A stretch of 64,000 nucleotides of DNA, taken from contig NZ_CP015519.1 in NCBI RefSeq assembly GCF_001887775.1, positions 1,302,001 to 1,366,000 on the forward strand, read 5' to 3'. This document shows positions 46,992-56,690 of this stretch, piece after piece. The notes under the pieces are model-generated. The model searched no databases and had not been told where the DNA came from. It worked only from the letters and a program-made list of their open reading frames with translations. This stretch comes from Syntrophotalea acetylenivorans. Its GTDB lineage: Bacteria > Desulfobacterota > Desulfuromonadia > Desulfuromonadales > Syntrophotaleaceae. A program made the translations under genes and the position numbers. How positions within the stretch are numbered: the first letter of the stretch is position 1; the number at the start of each line of letters is the position of its first letter.

Positions 46992-48647
46992 ATGATCAAT
47001 CTACTTGAACTCATCGACCAGTCCACCCTGGACAAGATCATGACTGCCTATACCAAGGCCACCGGCCTGGGCGGCGGCATCTACGATCCAAAGGGCAACA
47101 TCCTTGCCGGGCCCTACAATTTTTCCGACTTTTGTCTTAACTTCTGTCGCGGCAGTTCCAAAGGACGAAAAAAGTGTATGGCCAGTGCCCGGTTCGGTGC
47201 CCACGAAGCCATGCGTCCGGATGCCAATGCCATTTACGCCTGCCTCAACGCCGGGCTGGTGGAGTGCGCCGCGCCCATTATCGTCGAAGGTCAGTTGATC
47301 GCGGTCATCATTTGTGGCCAGGTACGGACTGAAGACTACGAAATCGACCGGGATCTGGCCGTACACCACGCCATGGACATCGGTATCCGGGATATTTCCG
47401 GATACCTGGAGGCATTGTACCGCATTCCCAGGATCGGCTACGGGCAACTAAAGGACTATGCCACCTTACTGAAGATCATCGCTCATACCACCGGCACTCT
47501 GGCAACCAACAACAGGCGCCTGAAAAACCTTTCGCGCAAACGGTTATTCCAACTCTACAACAGCGTTTCCGACTACATCATAGCGACTGACGTCGACGGC
47601 AACATCGAGATGCAGAACAAGGCCCTGCTTACCGCCTTGGGACAGCCCGACGCTGATCTTACCGGGAAGTCTCTACCCTCGCTGTTTCTCGATGACTCCA
47701 GCATCGTACAGGAGTTGGACAAGCTACGTCGCGACCGGGAAGTTCACGACCGGCTGAGCGTAGGCCTGCTGCTGTCGGACAAGAAGTTGGCCCAGGTCGA
47801 TGCCTCGCTTTCCCGCATAGAAAATGAGCAGGGCGAACTGCAGGGCTATGTGGCGGTTATGCGCGATATGTCCGAAGAGAAAAACATGGAAAAAATGAAA
47901 AACGACCTCTTCGGCATGCTCACCCACGACATGATCAATCCCATTCTGGCGGTGAAATCGGCCATCAAGCTGCTGCTCGACGGCCAGGTGGGCGACCTGA
48001 CCTCGGACCAGCAGGATATCCTGCAAATGGCGGCCAGCACCAACCATGACCTGCTGGGTATGGTCTCGGACTTTCTGGATGTCTATCGACAAAGTTACGG
48101 CATGCTGACGCTGCGCCGCTCCCGGTTCGATATTCACCTGGCGCTGCAGGAAGTCATCAACCAGTCCTACTATTTCTGTCAGGACCGAAAACTCAACATC
48201 GTCTATCGATCGGATGTACAGGAGGAACAGATATTTTTTGGTGACCGCCTCCGCCTGATGCGTGTGTTCGCCAACCTGCTGGACAACGCTATCAAGTTCA
48301 GCCCTGAAGAAGGATCGATCATCATTGAAACCAAACAGTTGATGGCGACCGACGAAAGAGCCGTTGTTTTCCCTCCACTGCAGGAGGGGGTTTCTTACAT
48401 CGAAATGTCCTTTCACAATTGCGGTGACCGTCCGCCTCGGGAGGAACTAGACCTGCTGTTCGACAGGTTTTTTACCAGCAGCCACAAAAAACCCGGCGAA
48501 AAAAAGGGGCTGGGACTGGGCCTGCATTTTTGTAAACTAGTGGTCGAGAACCACGGGGGACACATCTTGGCGGAAACAACAGAGGATGGGCTTCGCATCA
48601 GTCTGGCACTGCCCGTGACGGACGAAAATAGCCAGCGCGGACACTAA
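46992..48647 (+). CDS. PocR-domain sensor histidine kinase
   Basis: A 551-residue soluble kinase without membrane helices. Residues about 5-170 are a PocR sensory domain with the cysteine-rich FCLNFCRGSSKGRKKC and ECAAPIIVEGQLIAVIICGQV. PocR in Salmonella senses propanediol and controls cob/pdu genes. A PAS domain lies at about 180-300. The HisKA phospho-acceptor His312 is in LTHDMINPI. The ATPase domain has LLDNAIKFSP and GLGLGLHFCK. The cognate regulator is encoded 26 bases downstream and a cobalamin operon follows, so a role in adjusting B12-dependent metabolism is plausible but unproven. The ribosome site is weak (CCGGAA). Confidence 0.88.
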   Translation: MINLLELIDQSTLDKIMTAYTKATGLGGGIYDPKGNILAGPYNFSDFCLNFCRGSSKGRKKCMASARFGAHEAMRPDANAIYACLNAGLVECAAPIIVEGQLIAVIICGQVRTEDYEIDRDLAVHHAMDIGIRDISGYLEALYRIPRIGYGQLKDYATLLKIIAHTTGTLATNNRRLKNLSRKRLFQLYNSVSDYIIATDVDGNIEMQNKALLTALGQPDADLTGKSLPSLFLDDSSIVQELDKLRRDREVHDRLSVGLLLSDKKLAQVDASLSRIENEQGELQGYVAVMRDMSEEKNMEKMKNDLFGMLTHDMINPILAVKSAIKLLLDGQVGDLTSDQQDILQMAASTNHDLLGMVSDFLDVYRQSYGMLTLRRSRFDIHLALQEVINQSYYFCQDRKLNIVYRSDVQEEQIFFGDRLRLMRVFANLLDNAIKFSPEEGSIIIETKQLMATDERAVVFPPLQEGVSYIEMSFHNCGDRPPREELDLLFDRFFTSSHKKPGEKKGLGLGLHFCKLVVENHGGHILAETTEDGLRISLALPVTDENSQRGH

Positions 48648-48673
48648 ACCACCGTGATAAGAGAGGGGGATTC

Positions 48674-49321
48674 ATGCAGCACGACAAACCGTTTAAAGTC
48701 TTTCTAGCCGACGATCATCCCCTGTTGCGCACTGGGTTGCGCATGAGTCTCAGCCAGCATGCCGACATCGACTTTATCGGCGAAGCCAACGACGGCTTCA
48801 AAGCCGTGGAAAAGATCAAAACAAACCCACCGGATGTCGCCCTGATCGATGTCGACATGCCGGGCCTTTCAGGGATGGCCGCCATCCGCCTCCTGCGCAA
48901 GCAATACCCCGACATGAAACTGCTCATCTTCTCCTCCTACAGTGACCGGCATTACATCGAAGAAGCCATGCAGGCTGGCGCCAACGGCTATATCCTCAAG
49001 AGCATAGACATCAGCGAACTGGTCGAGGTCATCCGCGCTTTTGCCCGCAATGAGCAACCCATGTCGCCCTACCTCATGGACCTGGCCATCGAATGGGAGA
49101 ATACTTCCGCTAGTGAAAACGCGGATAAATTGGTCACCAAACGGGAAAAACAGATTCTCGAATGCCTTGCCCGCGGGCAAGGCAACAAAGAAATCAGCGA
49201 TTCCCTCTACATCAGCACCGAAACAGTCAAAACGCACATCAAGAACATCTTCAAAAAGCTGGAGGCAAAAAGCCGCCTGGAAGCGGTCATCGCCGCCAAG
49301 GAAAAACACATCATAGACTGA
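48674..49321 (+). CDS. NarL/LuxR-family response regulator
   Basis: A 215-residue regulator. The receiver domain has phospho-acceptor Asp59 (VALIDVDMPG) and the conserved Lys near residue 107 (GYILKSI). The LuxR-type helix-turn-helix occupies about 150-212 (TKREKQILECLARGQGNKEISDSLYISTETVKTHIKNIF). It pairs with the PocR-domain kinase just upstream. Targets may be the neighbouring cob operon or distant B12-dependent genes. Confidence 0.92.
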   Translation: MQHDKPFKVFLADDHPLLRTGLRMSLSQHADIDFIGEANDGFKAVEKIKTNPPDVALIDVDMPGLSGMAAIRLLRKQYPDMKLLIFSSYSDRHYIEEAMQAGANGYILKSIDISELVEVIRAFARNEQPMSPYLMDLAIEWENTSASENADKLVTKREKQILECLARGQGNKEISDSLYISTETVKTHIKNIFKKLEAKSRLEAVIAAKEKHIID

Positions 49322-49534
49322 GTCGTGGACAAGACGCTCCATGCCTGGAGCGGAACATAATTCGTGGCCACATGCTTTCGGCCGGCTGTTGCGCAATGGA
49401 GAAATACCTCCGATGAGGGATTGTTTTCGGTTGAAGCCTCTGTTAGAAATATAAACAGGTTGAGAGATCGAAAACTGAAAGCTTCGCAACAATTTTATTG
49501 TTACGCTCTCAGGTTCCAACTCTTTACTTCACAA

Positions 49535-49705
49535 TTTGATCCAGGACAGGTGTTTAACCAACCTAACAGGGAAGACGGTGTAAATCCGTCGCGGTCCCGC
49601 CGCTGTAACCGGTGACGATAGCCACACGATGCCACTTTTTTTTCATAAAAGGGAAGGCGTGGCTGGTAGGATGATCCGGAAGCCAGAAGACCTGCCTGTC
49701 CTATG
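49535..49705 (+). promoter_or_regulatory. Cobalamin (adenosylcobalamin) riboswitch
   Basis: The classical core is visible: AACAGGGAAGACGGTGTAA at 49565, then ATCCGTCGCGGTCCCGCCGCTGTAACCGGTGACG, and the B12-box segment GCCACT at 49631. The basal stem AGGACAGGT (49543-49551) pairs with ACCTGCCTGTCCT (49690-49702). It controls the cob operon and should repress it when B12 is plentiful. The preceding 49322-49534 stretch contains a GCTCCA/TGGAGC hairpin at 49336 and a AACAAT-TTT-ATTGTT dyad at 49488, which may be promoter elements. Confidence 0.93.
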
Positions 49706-49788
49706 TACGTGCTGTCGCGGCCTTCGAGGATAAAGGTCAGGCAATCCCTACACGTGTACATATCGATAGCTGGCGGATAAAAAACGAT

Positions 49789-49824
49789 ATCCCCGGAGCT
49801 TTTGGCTCCGGGGATTTTTCTTTT
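49789..49824 (+). terminator. Expression-platform terminator of the B12 riboswitch
   Basis: ATCCCCGGAGC / GCTCCGGGGAT (11-bp perfect stem, TTTTG loop), then TTTTTCTTTT, 15 bases before the first cob gene. This indicates transcription-termination control. Confidence 0.88.
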
Positions 49825-49838
49825 CAGGGGAGGTATCC

Positions 49839-51038
49839 ATGCACCTGCCGATTCATCTATCCATCCGGGGGCGGCTTTGTCTGCTGGTCGGCAACGGTCT
49901 CCTCGTTCAATCACTTACTCCCCGGCTGAGCAACCAGGGTGCGCAACTGCGATGCGTAGACTTACGGCAGCAACCCTACCGACAGAAAGATCTTGAAAAC
50001 GTCTTTTTAGTCATTGCCGATGCCGACGATCCTGCCATCAATAGCCAGGTCACCAGGGAGGCCCGCGATGCCGGCATTCTCGTGATGCGCGGCGACCTGC
50101 CCACTGATGGAGACTTCACCCTTCCCGGCTTGCAATCCGCCGCCACGGCATTTTCGGAACCCGCTACCCTCTCCCCGGCCAAATCCCCTCAGGGAGATTC
50201 CCCCCCGGGAAAAGTATCCTTGATCGGGGCCGGACCGGGTGATCCGGGCCTGCTCACCGTCAAGGGAGCGGCCTGCTTGCAAGCTGCCGATGTGGTGTTG
50301 TTCGACGCCATTGCTAATCCTTTACTGGTGACGCGATACGCCCCGAACGCCGAAAAGATCGATGTCGGCAAACGCAAGGGCAACTACAAATACAGTCAGG
50401 AAGACATTACCAGGCTGATGCTCGACCTGGCCCGCCAGGGCCGCAAGGTCGCCCGCCTCAAAGGAGGCGATCCGACAATTTTCGGCCGTGGCGGTGAAGA
50501 GGCCCGTGCCTTGTTCGCCGCCGGCATTCCCTTCGAAATCGTACCCGGCGTCAGTTGCGTGGCCGCAGCCCCGGCCTACGCCGGAATCCCCATCACTGAC
50601 CGCGAATACGGTTCATCCTTCGGGGTTTACACCATCCACAAAAAAAACGGCGCCGGCCTGAGCGGTGAACAGTGGCAGCGCATGGCCGGAGGGCCCGATA
50701 CCCTGATCCTGCTTATGGGCAAGAGCATGCTCGCCACGGTGGCCGAAAAACTGGTATGCCAGGGTCGGCCGGCCACCACCCCGGTGGCCCTTATCACCGA
50801 TGGTACCACCTGCCGACAAAAATGTTTTATCGGCACCTTGGCCAGTATCGTTGAAAAAGTGGAACAGGAGGCGGACGGCAACGAAGGGCCCGGCATAATC
50901 GTGATCGGCGAAGTGGTCTCGGCCGTTCCTAAAATGCAGTGGTTCCATCCCAATTTACAGGAAGAATTGGCCGGTGCCACGGAACAGGAAAGCGCTTTTG
51001 CCCTACTGAGCAGGCTGATGGAAGGGATCGCGGCATGA
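49839..51038 (+). CDS. Uroporphyrinogen-III C-methyltransferase (SUMT) with degenerate siroheme-synthase N-domain
   Basis: A 399-residue protein. Residues about 125-370 form a complete SAM-dependent uroporphyrinogen-III methyltransferase (GAGPGDPGLLTVKG, LKGGDPTIFGRGGEEA, GVSCVAAAPAYAGIPITDR), making precorrin-2. The first 110 residues resemble the Rossmann part of CysG/Met8 precorrin-2 dehydrogenase, but the expected nucleotide-binding glycine motif reads LLVGNGLLVQSL and the rest is shortened. Oxidation and chelation by this domain are therefore doubtful. GGGGAGG precedes the ATG. First gene after the B12 riboswitch. Confidence 0.9.
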   Translation: MHLPIHLSIRGRLCLLVGNGLLVQSLTPRLSNQGAQLRCVDLRQQPYRQKDLENVFLVIADADDPAINSQVTREARDAGILVMRGDLPTDGDFTLPGLQSAATAFSEPATLSPAKSPQGDSPPGKVSLIGAGPGDPGLLTVKGAACLQAADVVLFDAIANPLLVTRYAPNAEKIDVGKRKGNYKYSQEDITRLMLDLARQGRKVARLKGGDPTIFGRGGEEARALFAAGIPFEIVPGVSCVAAAPAYAGIPITDREYGSSFGVYTIHKKNGAGLSGEQWQRMAGGPDTLILLMGKSMLATVAEKLVCQGRPATTPVALITDGTTCRQKCFIGTLASIVEKVEQEADGNEGPGIIVIGEVVSAVPKMQWFHPNLQEELAGATEQESAFALLSRLMEGIAA

Positions 51039-51658
51039 GCGGCGCACAGGTCTTTCTAATCCGTCACGGCGATACGGGCGACGCGCTGAAGGGCCGATTC
51101 GTCGGCCGGAACGATGTCCCCCTGGGTCCCATCGGCCGGCGACAGGCTGCCGCCCTGGCAGGCCGTCCGGACTTAAAGAGCTGTCGGGAAGCCTTCTGCA
51201 GCCCCATGCTGCGGGTACGACAAACCCTCGCACATTCGGAGCTCGACCTGGCCTGTCAACAGGACGCAAATCTGCGGGAGATCGACTTTGGACGTTGGGA
51301 GGGGCTTTCCTTTGCGGAAATATCCCGAGATTATCCCGCCGAAGTCGACAGCTGGGCAGGTCTGGAGAGCGATTTTCGTTTCCCCGGAGGGGAAGCCTAC
51401 GCCGATTTCTTGCACCGCATCCAAAAAGCAGCTGAGCGTATCGCCCGGACTGCCGCGTCGCAGACTTCGCCGGTTGCAATTTTCACCCACGGCGGCGTCA
51501 TACGCGCCCTGATCTGCCATTGGCTCGGCCTGCCGGCCAAACATTACCTGTTGTTCGAAATTGAACCGGCTTCCGTTTCGGCGGTGCGCCTGTTCGGCGA
51601 CCAAGGGGTACTTACAGGCCTTAATGATCTGAGCCATCTCAGGGAGGATCGGTCATGA
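51035..51658 (+). CDS. cobC: Alpha-ribazole phosphatase (histidine phosphatase family)
   Basis: A 207-residue phosphoglycerate-mutase-like enzyme with the RHG motif (FLIRHGDT), a catalytic Glu region (LREIDFGRWEG) and the second His in FTHGGVIRAL. In this operon it should dephosphorylate alpha-ribazole phosphate or adenosylcobalamin phosphate. ATG 51035 overlaps the previous stop (ATGA). A longer open frame to 50939 is inside the SUMT gene. Confidence 0.9.
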   Translation: MSGAQVFLIRHGDTGDALKGRFVGRNDVPLGPIGRRQAAALAGRPDLKSCREAFCSPMLRVRQTLAHSELDLACQQDANLREIDFGRWEGLSFAEISRDYPAEVDSWAGLESDFRFPGGEAYADFLHRIQKAAERIARTAASQTSPVAIFTHGGVIRALICHWLGLPAKHYLLFEIEPASVSAVRLFGDQGVLTGLNDLSHLREDRS

Positions 51659-52206
51659 GTCGCCTGATCCTGATCACCGGCGGTGCCCGCAGCGGCAAGA
51701 GCGCCTTTGCCCAACAATTGGCCGAAAGTTTACCCGGTCCCCACACCTATGTAGCGACCTCTCCGGTGACCGACCCCGAGATGGCCGAACGGGTCCGCAA
51801 GCACCGACTGGCGCGCGAAAATCACGATTGGCAAACGCTAGAAGAGCCGCTCGACCTGGCCGGCACCCTGGCTCGAACAGAGGATTGTCCGACCGTACTG
51901 GTCGACTGCCTGACCCTCTGGATTAACAACCTCATGTATCGGGCCACAAACAACCGTCAGCCCCTTACCGAAGAGGACGTTGAAGAGCATTGCCGGGCCG
52001 TTATCGGCGCCGCGCATCAGCATCCGGGCACCGTCATCTTCGTCACCGGCGAAGTCGGCCTGGGTATTGTCCCGGAAAATCGCGAAGCCCGTTTATTCCG
52101 TGATCTTCTCGGGCGCTGCAATCAGAGTCTGGCCGCCGCTGCCCGACAGGTCACCCTGGTGGCCTGCGGCCTGCCGTTGCATCTTAAACAGGAGAACACA
52201 CCATGA
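51655..52206 (+). CDS. cobU: Adenosylcobinamide kinase / GTP:adenosylcobinamide-phosphate guanylyltransferase
   Basis: A 183-residue bifunctional nucleotide-loop assembly enzyme. The P-loop ITGGARSGKSAFA, the HRLARE segment and VDCLTLWINNL are family signatures. It phosphorylates the aminopropanol arm and transfers GMP. It overlaps cobC by four bases. Confidence 0.95.
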   Translation: MSRLILITGGARSGKSAFAQQLAESLPGPHTYVATSPVTDPEMAERVRKHRLARENHDWQTLEEPLDLAGTLARTEDCPTVLVDCLTLWINNLMYRATNNRQPLTEEDVEEHCRAVIGAAHQHPGTVIFVTGEVGLGIVPENREARLFRDLLGRCNQSLAAAARQVTLVACGLPLHLKQENTP

Positions 52207-53273
52207 GCTTGCTCAACGACACCATCGCCGGTATTCGTTACCAGGATCAGGACACCCGCCGCAGGGCCAAGGACCGCCTCGATCGCCTTACCATGCCCCA
52301 TTGGGCCCTCGGCCGGCTGCTCGACCTGGCCCTGGACCTGGCAGGCATGACCGGCTCCCTGCAGCCGGTGGTGGAGCGTCGGCTGATTATCACCATGGCC
52401 GGGGACCACGGCGTGGCGGACGAAGGAGTAAGCGCCTTCCCTCGGGAAGTTACCGGACAGATGGTGGCCAACATTGCCGCCGGCGGCGCCGGCATCAACG
52501 CTCTGGCGCGAGTCGCAGGGGCGCGGGTACAGGTGGTGGACATGGGCGCGGCCTGTGATCTCTCGTCCCTTGCCGAAAGCGGCCGCATCCTCTCCCGACG
52601 CATCGCCCCCGGCACGGCGAATATGGCTGTCGGAGCAGCCATGAGCCGAGAGCAGGCAGTGCGCAGTATCGAGGCTGGCATCGAACTCGCTCAAACCTTT
52701 GCCGCCGATACCGACCTCTTCGGCACCGGAGAAATGGGGATCGCCAACACAACGCCGAGCAGCGCCATCGTCGCAGTATTGACCGGCGCCACCGTGGAGC
52801 AAGCCACCGGTTGCGGCACCGGCATCGATGTTGAGCGCCGCAAACACAAGGTCGCCGTCATCGAACGAGCGCTACAGGTCAACCGCCCCGACCCCGACGA
52901 CGGTCTCGACATACTGGCCAAGGTCGGCGGTTTTGAGATCGGCGGATTAGCCGGAATGATCCTCGGCGCAGCAGCACAGAAAAAAGCGATCATCATCGAC
53001 GGCTTCATCAGCACCGCCGCCGCTCTGATAGCGCAATCCCTGGCCCCGGCCTCGACGGATTACATGATCGCCGCCCACCACAGCATCGAGCAGGGACATT
53101 GTCTGGCTCTGGAGCGACTCGGCAAAAAACCGCTTTTGGACCTCGACTTCCGTCTCGGCGAAGGAACCGGGGCAGCCCTGGCCATGAATCTGGTGGAAGG
53201 CGCCCAGCGTATCCTCACCGAAATGGCGACCTTCGAAGAAGCCGCCGTCAGCCAGGGAAACGTCAACCAATGA
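52203..53273 (+). CDS. cobT: Nicotinate-nucleotide:dimethylbenzimidazole phosphoribosyltransferase
   Basis: A 356-residue enzyme activating the lower-ligand base to alpha-ribazole phosphate. MAGDHGVADEGVSAFPREVT, GEMGIANTTPSSAIVAVLTG and the catalytic Glu region LGEGTGAALAM are intact. Four-base overlaps on both sides. The actual base attached in this organism cannot be deduced here. Confidence 0.96.
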   Translation: MSLLNDTIAGIRYQDQDTRRRAKDRLDRLTMPHWALGRLLDLALDLAGMTGSLQPVVERRLIITMAGDHGVADEGVSAFPREVTGQMVANIAAGGAGINALARVAGARVQVVDMGAACDLSSLAESGRILSRRIAPGTANMAVGAAMSREQAVRSIEAGIELAQTFAADTDLFGTGEMGIANTTPSSAIVAVLTGATVEQATGCGTGIDVERRKHKVAVIERALQVNRPDPDDGLDILAKVGGFEIGGLAGMILGAAAQKKAIIIDGFISTAAALIAQSLAPASTDYMIAAHHSIEQGHCLALERLGKKPLLDLDFRLGEGTGAALAMNLVEGAQRILTEMATFEEAAVSQGNVNQ

Positions 53274-54001
53274 AGAGCCTGTTCGCCGCCCTCAGCTTTC
53301 TCACCGTCGTACCGCTGCCGGCCCCTTGGCACGGGACCGAACGCGAGCTGAGCCGAAGTCCGGTCTGGTTCCCCCTCGTCGGGGCCTTGATCGGTGGAGC
53401 AGTCGCTCTGTTCGATTTCGGTCTGGGACTTTTTCTGCCGACAACCGTGGTCAGCACTTTTAGCGTCCTGGCGATGCTGGTGGCATCCGGGGGGTTGCAC
53501 ATGGACGGACTGGCCGACACGGCCGACGGCTTTTTCAGCTCTCGCAGCCGCGATCGCATGCTGGAAATCATGCGCGACAGCCGCAGCGGTCCCATGGGTG
53601 TTATGGCCATCTGCTCCCTTTTGCTACTGAAAATCGTAACCCTGGCCGCGGTGCCGGAGCCCCTGCGCATCTCCACACTGATCCTTATGCCTTTAGCTGG
53701 GCGCACCGCTTTGACGGTAAGCCTCACAACGCTCCCCTATGCACGGACCACCGGCGGCCTGGCCGGGGTCTTCCGCACCGACGGCATTCAGGCACTGCTG
53801 GCGGCGGCTGTCCTGTTGGCCTCGGGCTGGCTTCTGCAGAGCTATACGGGATTAGTGGCGGCAATGGCATGTCTGGCGGTTATCCAGTTGATGGCCGGAT
53901 ACAGCAAAAAAAAGATCGGCGGCTTTACCGGCGACACCCTGGGCGCAACCTGCGAACTGACAGAACTGGTCCCGGCCCTGATCGCGGTGGCAATGGGGTG
54001 A
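53270..54001 (+). CDS. cobS: Adenosylcobinamide-GDP ribazoletransferase (cobalamin synthase)
   Basis: A 243-residue integral membrane enzyme with several helices joining adenosylcobinamide-GDP and alpha-ribazole. The metal motif [22 protein letters not shown] is clear, with DSRSGPMGV and the C-terminal [15 protein letters not shown] 53270 overlaps the cobT stop; the longer frame to 53099 lies within cobT. Confidence 0.95.
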   Translation: MKSLFAALSFLTVVPLPAPWHGTERELSRSPVWFPLVGALIGGAVALFDFGLGLFLPTTVVSTFSVLAMLVASGGLHMDGLADTADGFFSSRSRDRMLEIMRDSRSGPMGVMAICSLLLLKIVTLAAVPEPLRISTLILMPLAGRTALTVSLTTLPYARTTGGLAGVFRTDGIQALLAAAVLLASGWLLQSYTGLVAAMACLAVIQLMAGYSKKKIGGFTGDTLGATCELTELVPALIAVAMG

Positions 54002-54095
54002 TGCGCTTCATTTCTCACTTTTAAGCGCCAGGCCTCCTGTAATGAATGCTGAGAATCTCGGGCAAGCGAAACAACCGAAAAAGGATAAACAAACC

Positions 54096-56690
54096 ATGAC
54101 TGAATCCGGTACATGGCGTCACGGAGGGCATCTACAACAACTGGCCATGGCGGCCGGGGTGAGCCCCGGGGAATTGCTCGATTTTTCGGCCAACATCAAT
54201 CCTCTAGGTCCCCCCGAATGGCTGCGTTCTTGTATCAGTGGCAGCATCAGCTCCCTTGTGCACTACCCGGATCCCGAGGGTCGAGCTCTGGTCGATGCCG
54301 CCTGCCAACGCTACGGCGTTACTGCCGATGAAGTCCTTCTCGGCAACGGCTCCACCGAACTTTTTTATCTGCTCCCCTCCGCCCTCGGAGTGCACCATGC
54401 ATTGATTCCGATACCGAGCTACGTCGATTATGCCACCACGGCCAAGATCGCCGGACTGACGGTGCATCCCCTGACCCTTGCCGACGACGACGGTTTTGCT
54501 CTCGATTTCGACCGCTTGGAGTCCGCCCTGATGACCATTGACGCTGGGCCGGTGATGATATTTATGGGGCAACCCAACAACCCCACCGGCACCAGTTTCG
54601 ACGCCGGGCGGTTGCGGCATCTGGCCCGCCGCTTCCCGGCGGCCACTTTTGTCGTTGACGAGGCCTTCGGTGATTTTGTAGAGGGTTTCGACAGTCTCAC
54701 CGTCAATCGTCCCGCCAATGTGGTCGTCATGCTGTCCCTGACTAAAATTTTTGCCATCCCCGGCCTACGGCTCGGTCTCGCCGTTGCCTCCCCTTCCACG
54801 GTGCAGAAGGTCAAGGCCCTGCAACCGCCCTGGTCGGTCAACACCATTGCCCAGAAGGTCGGCGAGGCGGCCCTGCGCGACACCGAATATATTCAAGCAT
54901 CCCGCAGTGCCGTAGCCTCCATGCGCAAAGCCCTGCGTCTGCAGCTCGACCGGATTCCCAACCTGACCGTCTATCCGGGCGAGGCAAATTTCCTGCTGAT
55001 CCGCTGCGATCACCGATCGATGAATGCCCGTGTCCTGGCCACCCGCCTGCTTAAACGGGGGTTGGCCATCCGTGTCTGCGACAATTTCCAAGGGCTCGAT
55101 GAGCGCTTTTTTCGGGTAGCGGTTCGCACAGAACAGGAAAATGAGCAACTGGTGGAAGCGCTGCGCCAGGAGCTTTTCATGGCGCCACTGATCGTGACCC
55201 GGCGTCATACCCCGGCCCTCATGTTCCAGGGCACCAGTTCCAACGCCGGTAAAAGCGTGCTGGCTGCGGCCCTGTGCCGCATCATGCTGCAAGACGGCTA
55301 CCGGGTGGCCCCCTTCAAAGCCCAGAACATGTCTCTTAATTCCTTCGTTACCCGCGACGGCGGCGAGATGGGGCGCGCCCAGGTAGTGCAGGCCCAGGCC
55401 GCCCGCATCGATCCGGACGTGCGTATGAATCCGATCCTGCTCAAACCGAGCAGCGATACGGGCAGTCAGGTGGTTTTGTGCGGCAAACCGGTCGGCAACA
55501 TGCGAGTCATGGATTATTTCCGTTACAAAGCCGAGGCCTTCGAGCGGGTCAAGGAGTGCTACGATTCCCTGGCGGGGGAATACGACGCCTTGGTACTGGA
55601 AGGCGCCGGTAGCCCCGCCGAAGTCAATCTCAAGGCCCACGACATCGTCAACATGAAAATGGCCCTGTATGCCAATGCGCCGGTGCTGATGGTCGGCGAC
55701 ATTGACCGCGGCGGTGTTTTCGCCTCCTTCGTCGGTTCCATGGAGGTCCTGTCCGAGCGCGAACGCGACCAGGTAGCTGGATTTGTCGTCAACCGCTTTC
55801 GCGGCCAGGCCGATCTACTCAAGGGTGCCCTCGACTACACCCTGCAGCACACGGGGAGCCCCGTCCTCGGTGTCGTCCCCTACCTGAAAGATCTGGGACT
55901 TCCCGAGGAAGATTCCGTCGGATTCAAGAACGGACTGTTCGATGATGCACGGTCCGCTGAGAATGCCGTCGATATCGCGGTACTCGACCTGCCGCATATT
56001 TCCAATTTCACCGACGTCGAACCGCTGCGCATCGAACCCGATGTGCGCCTGCGAACGGTGCGCCGCATTCAGGATCTGGGGCGGCCGGATGCCATCATCC
56101 TGCCGGGGAGCAAGAACGTCATCGGCGATCTGACCTTTTTGCGCGCCGTCGGCCTCGACCGTGCTCTGGAAAAGTTGGCCATCGAAGGCGGTTGTGAAAT
56201 CGTCGGTATCTGCGGCGGCTATCAAATACTCGGTCGCTCCATCAGCGATCCCCACGGCATCGAATCGCCGGGTACCGACCTTGTGGGACTCGACCTGCTG
56301 CCTATCGAGACGATCCTCGAACCGGACAAAACCCTCACGCGCACCGAAGCCCGGCACCGTATTTCGGGCCTGAAGGTCCATGGCTATGAAATCCATCACG
56401 GCCAGAGCCTTACCGGGGAGATAGCGCCGGCTTTGATCGGTACCGACGGTCAAGGGATGGGCGCCTGCCTCGGTGACGGCTTGGTGTGGGGCAGTTACCT
56501 GCATGGCCTGTTCGATGCCGACGACTACCGCCGCTGGTTTATCGACCGCTTGCGAGAGCGCAAGGGGCTGCAGCCCCTCGACACGGTACAGACCTGTTAC
56601 GATCTGGAACCGGCCTTCGAACGACTGGCCGATGCGGTACGGCAGAGTCTGGACATCCCGGCCATCTATCGCCTTATGGGACTGAAATGA
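54096..56690 (+). CDS. Fused threonine-phosphate decarboxylase / cobyric acid synthase (CobD-CobQ)
   Basis: An 864-residue fusion. Residues 1-360 are a PLP aminotransferase-fold CobD (WRHGGHL at the start, [14 protein letters not shown] with PLP Lys217), which makes (R)-1-aminopropan-2-ol phosphate. Residues about 370-864 are a CobQ/CbiP glutamine amidotransferase ([21 protein letters not shown] with the nucleophile Cys near 705, GSYLHGLFD), which amidates four carboxylates of adenosylcobyrinate diamide. ATG 54096 has AAAGGA upstream; an earlier ATG at 54042 would add 18 non-conserved residues. The two domains are normally separate genes, so the fusion is notable. Confidence 0.92.
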   Translation: MTESGTWRHGGHLQQLAMAAGVSPGELLDFSANINPLGPPEWLRSCISGSISSLVHYPDPEGRALVDAACQRYGVTADEVLLGNGSTELFYLLPSALGVHHALIPIPSYVDYATTAKIAGLTVHPLTLADDDGFALDFDRLESALMTIDAGPVMIFMGQPNNPTGTSFDAGRLRHLARRFPAATFVVDEAFGDFVEGFDSLTVNRPANVVVMLSLTKIFAIPGLRLGLAVASPSTVQKVKALQPPWSVNTIAQKVGEAALRDTEYIQASRSAVASMRKALRLQLDRIPNLTVYPGEANFLLIRCDHRSMNARVLATRLLKRGLAIRVCDNFQGLDERFFRVAVRTEQENEQLVEALRQELFMAPLIVTRRHTPALMFQGTSSNAGKSVLAAALCRIMLQDGYRVAPFKAQNMSLNSFVTRDGGEMGRAQVVQAQAARIDPDVRMNPILLKPSSDTGSQVVLCGKPVGNMRVMDYFRYKAEAFERVKECYDSLAGEYDALVLEGAGSPAEVNLKAHDIVNMKMALYANAPVLMVGDIDRGGVFASFVGSMEVLSERERDQVAGFVVNRFRGQADLLKGALDYTLQHTGSPVLGVVPYLKDLGLPEEDSVGFKNGLFDDARSAENAVDIAVLDLPHISNFTDVEPLRIEPDVRLRTVRRIQDLGRPDAIILPGSKNVIGDLTFLRAVGLDRALEKLAIEGGCEIVGICGGYQILGRSISDPHGIESPGTDLVGLDLLPIETILEPDKTLTRTEARHRISGLKVHGYEIHHGQSLTGEIAPALIGTDGQGMGACLGDGLVWGSYLHGLFDADDYRRWFIDRLRERKGLQPLDTVQTCYDLEPAFERLADAVRQSLDIPAIYRLMGLK

